Shown: one piece after another, positions 17,194 through 25,504 of the stretch
Position numbering within the stretch: position 1 is the stretch's first letter
Layout: every line of letters begins with the position of its first letter
Assembly (NCBI GenBank): GCA_964545475.1
Contig: CAZJGG010000008.1
Location: forward strand, 1 to 64,000
Direction of reading: 5' to 3'
Length of the DNA stretch: 64,000 nucleotides
From: CAZJGG01 sp964545475
GTDB taxonomy: Bacteria; Bacillota; Clostridia; Lachnospirales; JAISER01
The notes under the pieces: generated by a model
What the model was told of the DNA's origin: nothing
Database searches by the model: none
The model's input: the letters and a program-made list of their open reading frames with translations, nothing else
Translations under genes and position numbers: made by a program

Positions 17194-18234
17194 TTAAGGT
17201 ATTAATAATATTTTAATTCTGCATTCTTTTTTTTCTTCCATTAATTTAACAACATCTTCAAATTTTTCAAGGGGAAACCGGTGTGTAATCAGCGGTTTAA
17301 CATTAAGCTTTCCAGATGAAATCATTGAAATAATGGGCTTAAAGCAGTTAGGGCTTGCTAAAACTCCGCAAAGCTCAGCATCTTTTGTTATTACAGTGTT
17401 AATTATAGCCGGCATTTCCGTACCAGAATAAAAGCTTAAAAGGGCGATTCTGCCTTGTGGGCGTATTGCCTGAATTGCTTGGTTAAAAGCAATGTTATTG
17501 CCGGAAGTTTCAATAATTTTATCAACTCCGACACCACCTGTTTCGTTTCTTATAACTTCAACAACGTCATTACGTTTATAATTATAAACAACGTCTGCAC
17601 CGGTTTGTTTTGCAATTTCAAGCTTTTCGTCCCAGCTACCAACAGAAATTACTTTAGAAGCGCCGGAAAGTTTTGCACACTGAACTGCTAATAATCCTAT
17701 AGGTCCATCGCCAATTACTGCAACAGTGTCACCGAATTTAACGTTTGCCCGTTTTACACCGTAATATGCAGTTGCGGCAGGCTCAATTAAAGCCCCGTCT
17801 TCAAAACCTATATTATCAGGCAGTTTATAAACATGTCTATAGGGAATTGTTAAATATTCGGCAAATGCGCCGTCTTTGTTGCGGTAACTTCCTATTACAA
17901 CTCTGTTGGGGCAAAGGTTGTAATGTCCTTCACGGCAAGTTTGGCAGCATCCGCAGCCAATTGAAACATCCCCGGTAACACGTTCCCCAACAGTAAAACC
18001 CTTAACAAATTCGCCTACGGCTTCGATTACTCCTGTCCATTCGTGCCCCGGAATTAAGGGGAATTTTGTAAAGCCATTTTTAATATGAGGCATTTCTCCG
18101 CTTAAAAGCTCTAAATCTGTTGCACAAACGCCAACAGCCATAATTTTAACTAAAATATCATTTGGGCCGGGCACCGGCTTTGCAACTTCGGAAACCTCAA
18201 TTTTGTAAGGCTCCATAAATCGTATTGCTTTCAA
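17194..18234 (-). CDS. Zinc-dependent medium-chain alcohol/polyol dehydrogenase
   Basis: A 346-residue MDR oxidoreductase of the sorbitol/threonine dehydrogenase type. Catalytic zinc ligands are C37 and H64-E65 (GHEW), and a structural zinc lobe lies at C94-C108 (IGCGCCQTCREGHYNLC). The Rossmann segment VIGDGPIGLLAVQ is near residue 170. It probably oxidises a secondary hydroxyl of a sugar, polyol or sugar acid with NAD(P)+. It starts two bases before the end of the upstream MBL gene's spacing, so co-translation is likely. Substrate not identifiable from sequence. Confidence 0.88.
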   Translation of the reverse strand: MKAIRFMEPYKIEVSEVAKPVPGPNDILVKIMAVGVCATDLELLSGEMPHIKNGFTKFPLIPGHEWTGVIEAVGEFVKGFTVGERVTGDVSIGCGCCQTCREGHYNLCPNRVVIGSYRNKDGAFAEYLTIPYRHVYKLPDNIGFEDGALIEPAATAYYGVKRANVKFGDTVAVIGDGPIGLLAVQCAKLSGASKVISVGSWDEKLEIAKQTGADVVYNYKRNDVVEVIRNETGGVGVDKIIETSGNNIAFNQAIQAIRPQGRIALLSFYSGTEMPAIINTVITKDAELCGVLASPNCFKPIISMISSGKLNVKPLITHRFPLEKFEDVVKLMEEKKECRIKILLIP

Positions 18235-18236
18235 AT

Positions 18237-19025
18237 CTAACCCTCCTGTTTATTATATAATATCATTTCAGCCGTTCGCATCATTATTACTTTGCATTCA
18301 GGGCATTTTTCTTCCATTTCTTTTTTAAACGCCTGTGGGTCTCCCCCGTGCTCTGCAAAAGTGTAGAAATGGCAAGGTATAACTGCTTTTGCTCCGCAAA
18401 ACAGAGCAAGTTCTGCCCCCTCCGCCGAATTTAAATTACCAAACGCCCCGTTAATTGACAAAATTGCAATATCAGGCTTTGCTTCTTTAACTTCTTCCCA
18501 TTTTTCAAGCCTTAGAGCTGTATCGCCGGAAACATATATACAATTTTCATCAATTTCAATTAACAGCCCTACAGCATCTGGCGCAAGCTGCCCATGGTCT
18601 GCATATACAGCCGTTACTTTAACGCCGAAATGGGTAACGCTTTTTTCCGGTTCAAGCAAGGCTAAATTTTTTTCTTCCCCTTTAATCTCTTTCAGAAGTT
18701 CATAACAAGTTTTATTAGCCAGAAACATTGTTTCAGGGCTATTTTTTATAATTATAGGAATTGCATCATTATCAAAATGGTCAAAATGGTGATGAGTTGT
18801 TATATAAATATCTGCTTTTAAATCTTCCGGTGTTATAAATATAGGGGAAATGCGCTTAAAGCCTTTTATTCTGTTGCCGTAGTCCGTTAAATAAAGGTCT
18901 ATGGCAACTACTGTTCCGTCACTGGATTTAATTAAGAAACCAGCTTGCCCCACCCACAGAATTAAAAGTTCTCCTTTATTTAAAACTTTGTTATAAAAAT
19001 TTTCAAGGCATTTATTATCTTGCAT
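18237..19025 (-). CDS. MBL-fold metallo-hydrolase (UlaG-like)
   Basis: A 262-residue metallo-beta-lactamase-fold hydrolase. The metal motif HxHxDH is H78-x-H80-x-D82-H83 in TTHHHFDHFD; further ligands are likely in YADHGQLAPD, VSGDTAL and PCHFYTF. The short form without extra domains and the surrounding sugar-acid enzymes resemble UlaG, which opens the lactone ring of ascorbate 6-phosphate, so lactone hydrolysis is a reasonable idea for this operon. Other members are phosphodiesterases or nucleases. Position between an IolB-like isomerase and a zinc dehydrogenase supports a metabolic role. Confidence 0.82.
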   Translation of the reverse strand: MQDNKCLENFYNKVLNKGELLILWVGQAGFLIKSSDGTVVAIDLYLTDYGNRIKGFKRISPIFITPEDLKADIYITTHHHFDHFDNDAIPIIIKNSPETMFLANKTCYELLKEIKGEEKNLALLEPEKSVTHFGVKVTAVYADHGQLAPDAVGLLIEIDENCIYVSGDTALRLEKWEEVKEAKPDIAILSINGAFGNLNSAEGAELALFCGAKAVIPCHFYTFAEHGGDPQAFKKEMEEKCPECKVIMMRTAEMILYNKQEG

Positions 19026-19045
19026 ATATATTACTTCTTTCGTTT

Positions 19046-19888
19046 TTAATATAGAGCGTTTTCAAGGTCTAAATATCTTTCGTCAAATTGAACTCTGTAT
19101 TCTTTTTCGCTTCCGGCAAGCCCCCAGAACAAATAAGCTTCGCACCCAGGAAGGGCAAAAGAGGTGTGGAAGCCTTTTGGAAGCGCAATTGCTCCGTTAT
19201 CGTCTTCAACGGCGTACATTTCGTCCCAGCGGTTGCCGTTTTCATCATAATCATAACTTAACTGAATAGCAGCACCGCCTGATAAACCTCTTACACGCAT
19301 AGAAAAAATTTCATCAAGAGGAAATTCCTTTTCAGTAACAATATCATGTCTGTGAGCCGGAAAGCCTATCCAGCCGCCGGGAACGGAAACGGATTCGCCG
19401 ACAATAAGCCTTTGTGTAATATCTCCGTTATTTTTGCCTTTTGGTGCAAAAATCGAGCGATATTTGCGTTTCCATTGTTTTGCCCCCGGTTCTGTTTCAA
19501 TAACCTTTGATGGCGGACAGAAGAATGGTGCATTGCCGCCATTGGCATCGCAGTGGAAAATTCTTGCGTGCATACCGTTTACAGTATTAATTTTCATTGA
19601 AGCTCCGGCTGGAATGTAAACAGCTGTAGGCATATCATCAAATACACAAGTTCTTGTGCCGGAAATGCCGTCTAAAATCTTTTCTCCGTTTGCGTAAACT
19701 TCCCCTGTAAAATCGCCGGATTGAAGAACTAAAACGGATTCTTGCCCGGGGATTTCAAAATTGTAGGAAGCGCCTTTGTTAAGCCATAGAACTGAAAAAT
19801 TAAGGATTTCAAGCCCTGCTTTTTTATAATCAATTATTTGCTGAAAGCCCTCTTTTTCTTCAAATTTGTAAAAGCTTGAATAAGCCAT
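19046..19888 (-). CDS. IolB-like cupin isomerase (5-deoxy-glucuronate isomerase family)
   Basis: The 280 residues match the IolB/KduI-type bicupin family at close to usual length. Signatures include the VSVPGGWIGFPAHRHD metal-binding segment near residue 165, EEIFSMRV-like DEIFSMRVRGL, and the C-terminal GFHTSFALPGCEAYLFWGLAG. IolB converts 5-deoxy-D-glucuronate to 5-deoxy-2-keto-gluconate in myo-inositol breakdown. None of the other iol genes is here, so the enzyme may act on a different uronate or deoxy-sugar acid handled by this operon. Six bases separate it from the preceding dehydrogenase gene. Confidence 0.84.
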   Translation of the reverse strand: MAYSSFYKFEEKEGFQQIIDYKKAGLEILNFSVLWLNKGASYNFEIPGQESVLVLQSGDFTGEVYANGEKILDGISGTRTCVFDDMPTAVYIPAGASMKINTVNGMHARIFHCDANGGNAPFFCPPSKVIETEPGAKQWKRKYRSIFAPKGKNNGDITQRLIVGESVSVPGGWIGFPAHRHDIVTEKEFPLDEIFSMRVRGLSGGAAIQLSYDYDENGNRWDEMYAVEDDNGAIALPKGFHTSFALPGCEAYLFWGLAGSEKEYRVQFDERYLDLENALY

Positions 19889-19893
19889 ATGTA

Positions 19894-20868
19894 TTACCCC
19901 TTTTTTATTTTTTTTATATCATTAACCTGTGGGTTTACTAAGTACGTTGGTTTTTTCCCGGATAAAACTTCGCAAATTCCTTGCGCGGACTGAGTAGCCA
20001 TTGCAACAAGGGCGTTGTCTGTAAGCGCCGCATTATGGGGCGAAAGCAAAACATTTGGAAGAGTAAACAGCGGTGAGTCCGCTTTAGGTGGTTCGTCGTT
20101 AAAAACGTCAAGAGCCGCTCCCTTAATAATATTTTGGGTTAAAGCCTCATAAAGGTCAGCTTCGTTAATAATTCCGCCTCTTGCGGCGTTTATTATAAAG
20201 GCTGATTTTTTCATTTTTAAAAGCTGATTTTTGCCAATTAAGTTTTGGGTCTCTTTTGTAAGCGGCAAATGTAAGCTAATAAAGTCTGAAATTTCTAAAA
20301 TCTCCTCAAGAGTTTCAACTTTTTCAACCCCTGCATCTTTTGCTTGTTCCTTAGTAATAAATGGGTCGTAGGCTAAAATTTCCATATCAAGAGCTTTACA
20401 TTTTTTTGCAAGCAGTCTTGCAATTCTTCCAAAGCCCAAAAGACCTAATTTTTTACCAGAAAGTTCTATATTTTCAACTTGTGTGCGCATTGCAAAATTA
20501 TTATTTCTAACCTCTTTATCCATTTGAAGCAAATGTTTCGATAATGCTAAAATCATACAAAGTGAATGTTCTGCAACAGCGTTTACATTGGATTCCGGCG
20601 CATTAACCACCATAATGCCACGTCTTGTTGCGGCTTCAACGTCGATATTGTCTACTCCTATGCCGTGCTTGCCGATAACCTTTAAGTTGGGCATAGCCGC
20701 CATTATTTCATCGGTAATTTTAGCGGAGCGTATTAACACGCCGTCTGCTTCTTTACCTTTTTCTATAATAGAGCTTGCTTCCTTGCCGCCGTTTTCAATA
20801 ACCTCTGCAACCTGATTAAGTATTTCGATTCCTGCTGGGTTAATTGGCTCTGTTAAAAGAACTTTCAT
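19894..20868 (-). CDS. D-isomer specific 2-hydroxyacid dehydrogenase (phosphoglycerate dehydrogenase-like)
   Basis: A 324-residue NAD-dependent dehydrogenase of the SerA/glyoxylate reductase superfamily without an ACT domain. NAD-binding GLLGFGRIARLLAKK lies near residue 142; catalytic Arg is in NAARGGIINE and catalytic His in SPHNAAL. The lack of a regulatory domain and the catabolic operon make serine synthesis unlikely; interconversion of a 2-keto acid and D-2-hydroxyacid produced or used by the adjacent aldolase is more plausible. Its start overlaps the aldolase stop by one base (TAATG), so translation is probably coupled. Confidence 0.88.
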   Translation of the reverse strand: MKVLLTEPINPAGIEILNQVAEVIENGGKEASSIIEKGKEADGVLIRSAKITDEIMAAMPNLKVIGKHGIGVDNIDVEAATRRGIMVVNAPESNVNAVAEHSLCMILALSKHLLQMDKEVRNNNFAMRTQVENIELSGKKLGLLGFGRIARLLAKKCKALDMEILAYDPFITKEQAKDAGVEKVETLEEILEISDFISLHLPLTKETQNLIGKNQLLKMKKSAFIINAARGGIINEADLYEALTQNIIKGAALDVFNDEPPKADSPLFTLPNVLLSPHNAALTDNALVAMATQSAQGICEVLSGKKPTYLVNPQVNDIKKIKKG

Positions 20869-21635
20869 TATTTTTTCAGCTCCTTAACGTAATTTTTTGC
20901 AACACCAGACATCATGCCCTGGTCAGAACCGATTATTATGTAATTTGCGCCCATTTCAATAAAGTGTTTAGCTTTTTCAATTGTCCCAACAAAAATCCCG
21001 GCTGTTTTACCTGCTTTAACAGTTTTTTGAATAACCGTTTCAATGGCATTAACAACGGTAGGGTGGGAGTCATTTCCTATAACACCATAAGACTGAGACA
21101 AATCCATAGGTCCAATAAAAACAACGTCGATTGCCGGAATTGTAAGTATTTGGTCTAGGTTTTCAACAGATGTAACAGTTTCGCAATGAGAGACTATTAA
21201 TGTGTTTTCGTTGGAAAGCTTTATGTATTCGTTTTTGTCTATAAAGCCGTATCCTGCCGCTCTTACGGAAGGGGAGAAGCCTCTGTTTCCCTCCGGGGTA
21301 TATTTGACACTGTCTGCAAGCTGTTTAGCTTCTGCATACGTATCCACATTTGGTACTTGAACGCCAAACGCACCGGCATCAAGAGCTTGGAGCACTTCAA
21401 CAGGCTGGTTTTCTCTAACTCTTACTATAGGAACAATTGAAACGGCGGAAGCGGCACGCATTGTGTTAACCATGGCTTCTCGGCTCATTGCCACATGCTC
21501 ATTGTCTAGCACGAAAAAATCAAACCCGGAAAGCCCAATTATTTCAACAATGGCTGGGTCTGCCGTTTTAACAAATGTACCGATAACTGGCTGGTTTTGC
21601 GTAAGTTTTTTCTTAACCTCATTTTGTTTAATCAT
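20868..21635 (-). CDS. HpcH/HpaI-family class II pyruvate aldolase
   Basis: Family members cleave 4-hydroxy-2-oxo acids (for example 4-hydroxy-2-oxo-heptane-1,7-dioate or 2-keto-3-deoxy-rhamnonate) into pyruvate and an aldehyde, using a divalent metal. The 255-residue length is typical. H47 in LDNEHVAM, the GVQVPNVDTYAEAK and GFSPSVRAAGYG segments and the metal-binding region FIGPMDLSQSYG are visible. First gene of the six-gene operon that runs to 16062. GGAGTGAG precedes the ATG, and a palindromic LacI-type operator candidate lies 31-44 bases upstream of the start. Substrate cannot be read from the sequence. Confidence 0.88.
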   Translation of the reverse strand: MIKQNEVKKKLTQNQPVIGTFVKTADPAIVEIIGLSGFDFFVLDNEHVAMSREAMVNTMRAASAVSIVPIVRVRENQPVEVLQALDAGAFGVQVPNVDTYAEAKQLADSVKYTPEGNRGFSPSVRAAGYGFIDKNEYIKLSNENTLIVSHCETVTSVENLDQILTIPAIDVVFIGPMDLSQSYGVIGNDSHPTVVNAIETVIQKTVKAGKTAGIFVGTIEKAKHFIEMGANYIIIGSDQGMMSGVAKNYVKELKK

Positions 21636-21665
21636 ATAAGCTCACTCCATTTATAAAATCTAAAA

Positions 21666-21679
21666 TGATTACGTATTCA
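21666..21679. promoter_or_regulatory. Candidate LacI-type operator before the aldolase operon
   Basis: TGATTACGTATTCA is a palindrome of the form TGA-N-TACGTA-N-TCA, centred on CpG as in many LacI-family operators. It sits 31-44 bases upstream of the aldolase start in the 71-base gap to the Crp/Fnr gene, where it would overlap the promoter. TACGTATTC recurs at 14857-14865 near the lacI-like gene. Confidence 0.6.
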
Positions 21680-21706
21680 TAAACTGTAAAAAAAATAATT
21701 TTGAAG

Positions 21707-22369
21707 TTATTGATTTGCAACTAAAATTTCAAATTCATTCTTATTAAAGTTAATAATTCCTTCTTTTCGCATTTTGCAAAGCTCGTTGCACATTGCGCTT
21801 CTGTCTACACATAGGTAACTTGCAAGTTCTTCCCTGTTATAGGGGATTGTAAATTTATTTGCGGCACCCCTATGATATTCAAAAAATAGAAGAAGTTTAT
21901 CTCTAGTTGTACGTTTAGAAAGTATTTCTATTTTTTTATTTAGAGATAAATTATTTTTCGATATTATGAATAGCAAATTTTCTACAAGCCTTTTATGATA
22001 TTCGCATGAATTAGAACATGTGTTAACAATTTTTTTGTAATCTATAAAAAGAATTTCGCAGTTGCTAAGAGCCTTAACAGATATGGGGCTGCGGGAAACG
22101 CCGGCACAAGCGAAAACTTCTCCAAAGATACCAGAAGCGTACAGTTCCTTAATTACTTCGGTATTATCTTGATTTTCCTTTATAATTGAAACACTACCTG
22201 TAATTACAATGCCTACAGAGCTTACATTATCGCCATATCTTAAAACAATGTCGTCTTTTTCATAACTTTCGCTTTTGACAAAAAGGCAATTCAATAGCTT
22301 TTCAAATTTCGAAAAAGAAATACCGCCAAACAAATAGTTACTTTTCAATATTTCAAAGTATTTTCTCAT
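21707..22369 (-). CDS. Crp/Fnr-family transcriptional regulator
   Basis: A 220-residue regulator with an N-terminal cyclic-nucleotide-binding-like beta-roll (about 20-140) and a C-terminal winged helix, TIPYNREELASYLCVDRSAMCNEL..., about residues 165-195. No cysteine cluster of the Fnr type is at the N-terminus; four cysteines lie around residues 95-125 (ACAGVS, NCEILF, TCSNSCEYH), which could sense redox or a metal but are not a known motif. An in-frame start at 22396 would add nine residues, but AAAGGTGAG favours ATG 22369. It stands upstream of the aldolase operon on the same strand, separated by 71 bases holding the LacI-type site. Confidence 0.87.
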   Translation of the reverse strand: MRKYFEILKSNYLFGGISFSKFEKLLNCLFVKSESYEKDDIVLRYGDNVSSVGIVITGSVSIIKENQDNTEVIKELYASGIFGEVFACAGVSRSPISVKALSNCEILFIDYKKIVNTCSNSCEYHKRLVENLLFIISKNNLSLNKKIEILSKRTTRDKLLLFFEYHRGAANKFTIPYNREELASYLCVDRSAMCNELCKMRKEGIINFNKNEFEILVANQ

Positions 22370-22712
22370 AAAACTCACCTTTTGTTGTATATACAACAGA
22401 TACGTTGTAATTATTATATATCATATCTTATAAAAATACAAGGGTTTTTTTATGAAAATTATTTATTTTGTCAATTAAAAAGATTTTTTAAATTTATAAA
22501 ATAAACCTTCCGTTGTGAAAATATACTCAAGTCTATATTTGTAATATTATGGATTGATATAAATACGATATTAGTAGAAGCTTAGTGAAAATTTATGAAG
22601 TATTAGGTTGTTTTTGGCAACGTTTATATCAGTTGTGAAAATGCACATTGCGGTATTAAAATGATTGTGATATTATAGTGTTGTATTGAATTGTAAAACA
22701 AAGGAGGAAAAT
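22370..22712 (+). promoter_or_regulatory. Regulatory region of the LuxR-type gene: promoter and three GTGAAAAT repeats
   Basis: AT-rich 343-base gap between divergent regulators. Three direct repeats share TGAAAAT: GTTGTGAAAAT (22512-22522), TTAGTGAAAAT (22582-22592) and GTTGTGAAAAT (22632-22642). A good sigma-A promoter follows: TTGCGG (22648-22653), 17-base spacer, TATTAT (22671-22676). The last repeat lies immediately upstream of the -35 box, the usual place for an activator. TTGTATATACAAC-like sequence near 22381-22393 precedes the Crp/Fnr gene on the other strand. AAAGGAGG at 22701-22708 serves the LuxR start. Confidence 0.6.
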
Positions 22713-25241
22713 ATGACAGCAATTAATTATTTAAACGAAAAGTTTGCACCGGCAGTATTGCCTGATATTTATGCACCAAGGCGTAAGCTTATTCAGGAGT
22801 TAAAAAGCATCAAAGGTATAAGATTTTTTTATATTTCCGCCCCAGCCGGATATGGAAAAACTCTTTCAACACTCCTTTGGCTTAAAAGTTCCGGGCATAA
22901 AATAATTTGGATAGGTCTTGACTCTTACGATAATACGCCACATTTGTTTTATAAACTTTTTTGCACTGGAATATCTTCAATACAGTCGGATAATGAGGCC
23001 ATATTAAACATAATACGGAATCAGTCGTTTTCATCTTCACCTGTTGAGCAGACTATAGAAGTTTTGTCTAACATAGTGCCGGAGAATGGCAAATTTGCGC
23101 TTGTCTTAGATGATATGCATGAAATAACCCATGAAGAAATACTTAAATCAATGCCATATGTGTTTAAAAGACTACCTGTTAATTTTGACGTATTTATTTT
23201 ATCAAGGAACGAACCAAGAGATAGTATTAAAAATTATATTGAATGCGGTAAAATGAAGCTTATTACTTCTGAGCAGCTTGCCTTTAAAAGCGATGATATT
23301 AAAGACTGCTTTACAAAATCAGGACACAGCATAACAGGCAACGAAGTTTCAAAAATTTTGAAGTATACAGAGGGTTGGCCTATAGGAGTAAGTGCTCTTG
23401 CGTTAAGCCGCAATACTGAGTTGAGTGAAACAAAAGGTAACATTTTAGGGAACTACATAAAAAAACAAATTTGGGATAAGTGGGATAATCAAACTAGAGA
23501 GTTTTTGCTAAAGACAGCTGTTGTTGACGAAATGACACCTGAACTTTGCAACAGGCTTACAGGCTTCCAAAATAGCGAGGAAATACTTGAAAACCTTTAT
23601 AATTCTAACTATTTTATTAGGCGCAGTTCTGGAAACGTTTACACTTATCATCAATTATTTTTGGAATTTCTAAGAGATTTGCAAAAGGCGTTTGACACAA
23701 AACCTTTAAACAAAATTGTAGCTGAATATTATATTGAAAAGGGTGATGTTTTAACGCCGAGAAGATACGCTTTAAAAAGCGAGGACATTGAAACAATTAC
23801 AAAAGCTGTTTTTAAGTATAACCAGTATAATGAAAATAACGTCTCTATAGATGATTACGTAAATTTTCGCAGAAATTTTAACAGGGATGATTTGCCTGAA
23901 GTTGTTTGTGATAAATACCCATTTTTATACTTATCTCATGTCTGGTTTAATTTTTTAGCAGGTGATAGCAAAAAGACGGAATACTATTTTGACAAACTTT
24001 ATAAGTTTTTGCCCGTCATTGAAAACGAATATTCCCAATTTCTTGAATTAACTGTATTAATTTTGATTTCTGACTACAGATATACAATTTATGAACAATA
24101 TGAAAAATTTAAGTTAGTTGATATAAAGGATTTGCATGATAAACAAATGGGTCCAACAATAACTATGCATATGCCTTTTATACATAGAGGGTTTAGAGAT
24201 TTTATTGAGCTTTTGGATATCAAAAGGTTTAACAAATGCAAGCCACTATTATCTAAACTTATTAAGCATAATCTTGACATATTTATTTCTGGTGTGCAAG
24301 CGTGCCTTTTGTATGAGAAAAATTTGTTGAAGGAAGCTTTAGAGCTTGCAGTGAAGTCTAAAAAGAAAATATCAGGTTCTGATACGGATGAGCTGATTTT
24401 TACATGGGATGTTTTAATTTCCAGCATTTATTTTAATATGGGAAACGACTTTGCTTCTGATGAAATAATTAACGAAATAGACAAAAACATAACTGAAAGA
24501 AAATCCTATTACTTAAGTGCAAACTTTGCTGCTTACAAAACTAGGTTAGAACTTGTAAAAGGTAATAAAAACGCTGCTACTCAATGGTTAGATAATTACT
24601 ATGTTACAGACTCTAAACAGATGGAGCTTTACAAAGCATATCAATATTTTACGACAGCCAGAGCATATATAATATTAGGTAAACTTCATAAGGCGTTAGA
24701 ATATGTATTTGACATTAAACAATTAGGTTTAGATTATAACAGAACGCTGGATGTTTTTGAGGCAATGGTTTTACAATCCATTATCGAATGGAATTTGAGC
24801 AAAAGAAAAGAAGCCGTTGACACACTTGAGCGCACTTTAATTTTAATGCAAAAATATGGATTTGTTAGAATAGTTGCTGAAGAAGGGGCTGCGATTTTAC
24901 CGGTTCTTAATAAAATTATTACTAAGCTTAAAAGAGGCAAAGCTTCTGATGAACTTGACGCTACTTTTACAAATGATGTTTTAATCGCTGTATATGAACA
25001 ATCTAAAAGGAGAAAAGGAATAACGGAACTCATTGAGGTTAAACCTGTGAAACTTTCTAACCAGCAAACAAGGGTTTTAAATTATATTGCGCAAGGAAAG
25101 AAAAATGTGCAGATTGCTGAAATAACAGGGTTAAGCGTTCATACAATAAAATGTCATACATCTATCGCTTATTCTAAACTTGGTGTAAATAACGCCATGG
25201 ATGCCGTTTTAAAAGCAAGAGAATTAGGGGTAATTGAATAG
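22713..25241 (+). CDS. MalT-like large LuxR-family regulator (STAND ATPase)
   Basis: An 842-residue regulator. Residues about 20-300 form an AAA/STAND NTPase with P-loop APAGYGKTLST near residue 48 and a Walker-B-like FALVLDDMHE near 140; the middle (about 340-760) is helical and should form TPR-like repeats for effector or partner binding; the end (about 780-842) is a LuxR helix-turn-helix, LSNQQTRVLNYIAQGKKNVQIAEITGLS plus HTIKCHTS. MalT and related proteins are ATP- and inducer-dependent activators. An in-frame TTG at 22686 is ignored because AAGGAGG fits ATG 22713. The direct repeats in front of it may be autoregulatory sites. Target genes unknown. Confidence 0.88.
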   Translation: MTAINYLNEKFAPAVLPDIYAPRRKLIQELKSIKGIRFFYISAPAGYGKTLSTLLWLKSSGHKIIWIGLDSYDNTPHLFYKLFCTGISSIQSDNEAILNIIRNQSFSSSPVEQTIEVLSNIVPENGKFALVLDDMHEITHEEILKSMPYVFKRLPVNFDVFILSRNEPRDSIKNYIECGKMKLITSEQLAFKSDDIKDCFTKSGHSITGNEVSKILKYTEGWPIGVSALALSRNTELSETKGNILGNYIKKQIWDKWDNQTREFLLKTAVVDEMTPELCNRLTGFQNSEEILENLYNSNYFIRRSSGNVYTYHQLFLEFLRDLQKAFDTKPLNKIVAEYYIEKGDVLTPRRYALKSEDIETITKAVFKYNQYNENNVSIDDYVNFRRNFNRDDLPEVVCDKYPFLYLSHVWFNFLAGDSKKTEYYFDKLYKFLPVIENEYSQFLELTVLILISDYRYTIYEQYEKFKLVDIKDLHDKQMGPTITMHMPFIHRGFRDFIELLDIKRFNKCKPLLSKLIKHNLDIFISGVQACLLYEKNLLKEALELAVKSKKKISGSDTDELIFTWDVLISSIYFNMGNDFASDEIINEIDKNITERKSYYLSANFAAYKTRLELVKGNKNAATQWLDNYYVTDSKQMELYKAYQYFTTARAYIILGKLHKALEYVFDIKQLGLDYNRTLDVFEAMVLQSIIEWNLSKRKEAVDTLERTLILMQKYGFVRIVAEEGAAILPVLNKIITKLKRGKASDELDATFTNDVLIAVYEQSKRRKGITELIEVKPVKLSNQQTRVLNYIAQGKKNVQIAEITGLSVHTIKCHTSIAYSKLGVNNAMDAVLKARELGVIE

Positions 25242-25282
25242 GATTCTATGTGTGTAATGTAACAAACTTCGTTTAAATATTA

Positions 25283-25317
25283 AAAAAAGGAGCTCGGCTT
25301 TCGCCAGCTCCTTTTTT
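25283..25317 (+). terminator. Terminator of the LuxR-type gene
   Basis: AAAAAAGGAGCT (25283-25294) pairs with AGCTCCTTTTTT (25306-25317), 11-base loop, ending in a T run 40 bases after the stop codon. Confidence 0.9.
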
Positions 25318-25370
25318 GCTATACTTTTTTGAAGCCTACAGTCGCCATATTTTCATAAGAAAAAATAATG

Positions 25371-25410
25371 TTGTCAAAGTATTGACAATATTCAATAATA
25401 GTAATAAAAT
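25371..25410 (+). promoter_or_regulatory. Promoter of rny with inverted repeat over the -35 box
   Basis: TTGACA (25382-25387), 17-base spacer and TAAAAT (25405-25410) form a near-consensus promoter about 95 bases before the rny start. TTGTCAA (25371-25377) and TTGACAA (25382-25388) are inverted repeats four bases apart, the right arm being the -35 box itself, so a repressor site is possible. Confidence 0.72.
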
Positions 25411-25504
25411 AATTTGGTATGTTATTTTCAATTTTATATATTTTTTATAGAATTATAAAAATTTCTGGAAATTATACTTTTAAGGAGGTGCGTTTTTATT
25501 ATTT

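Noticed and set aside
25410..25504. Riboswitch or attenuator in the rny leader
   Set aside because: Leader of about 90 bases is AT-rich with no conserved-looking stems beyond the operator-like repeat in the promoter.
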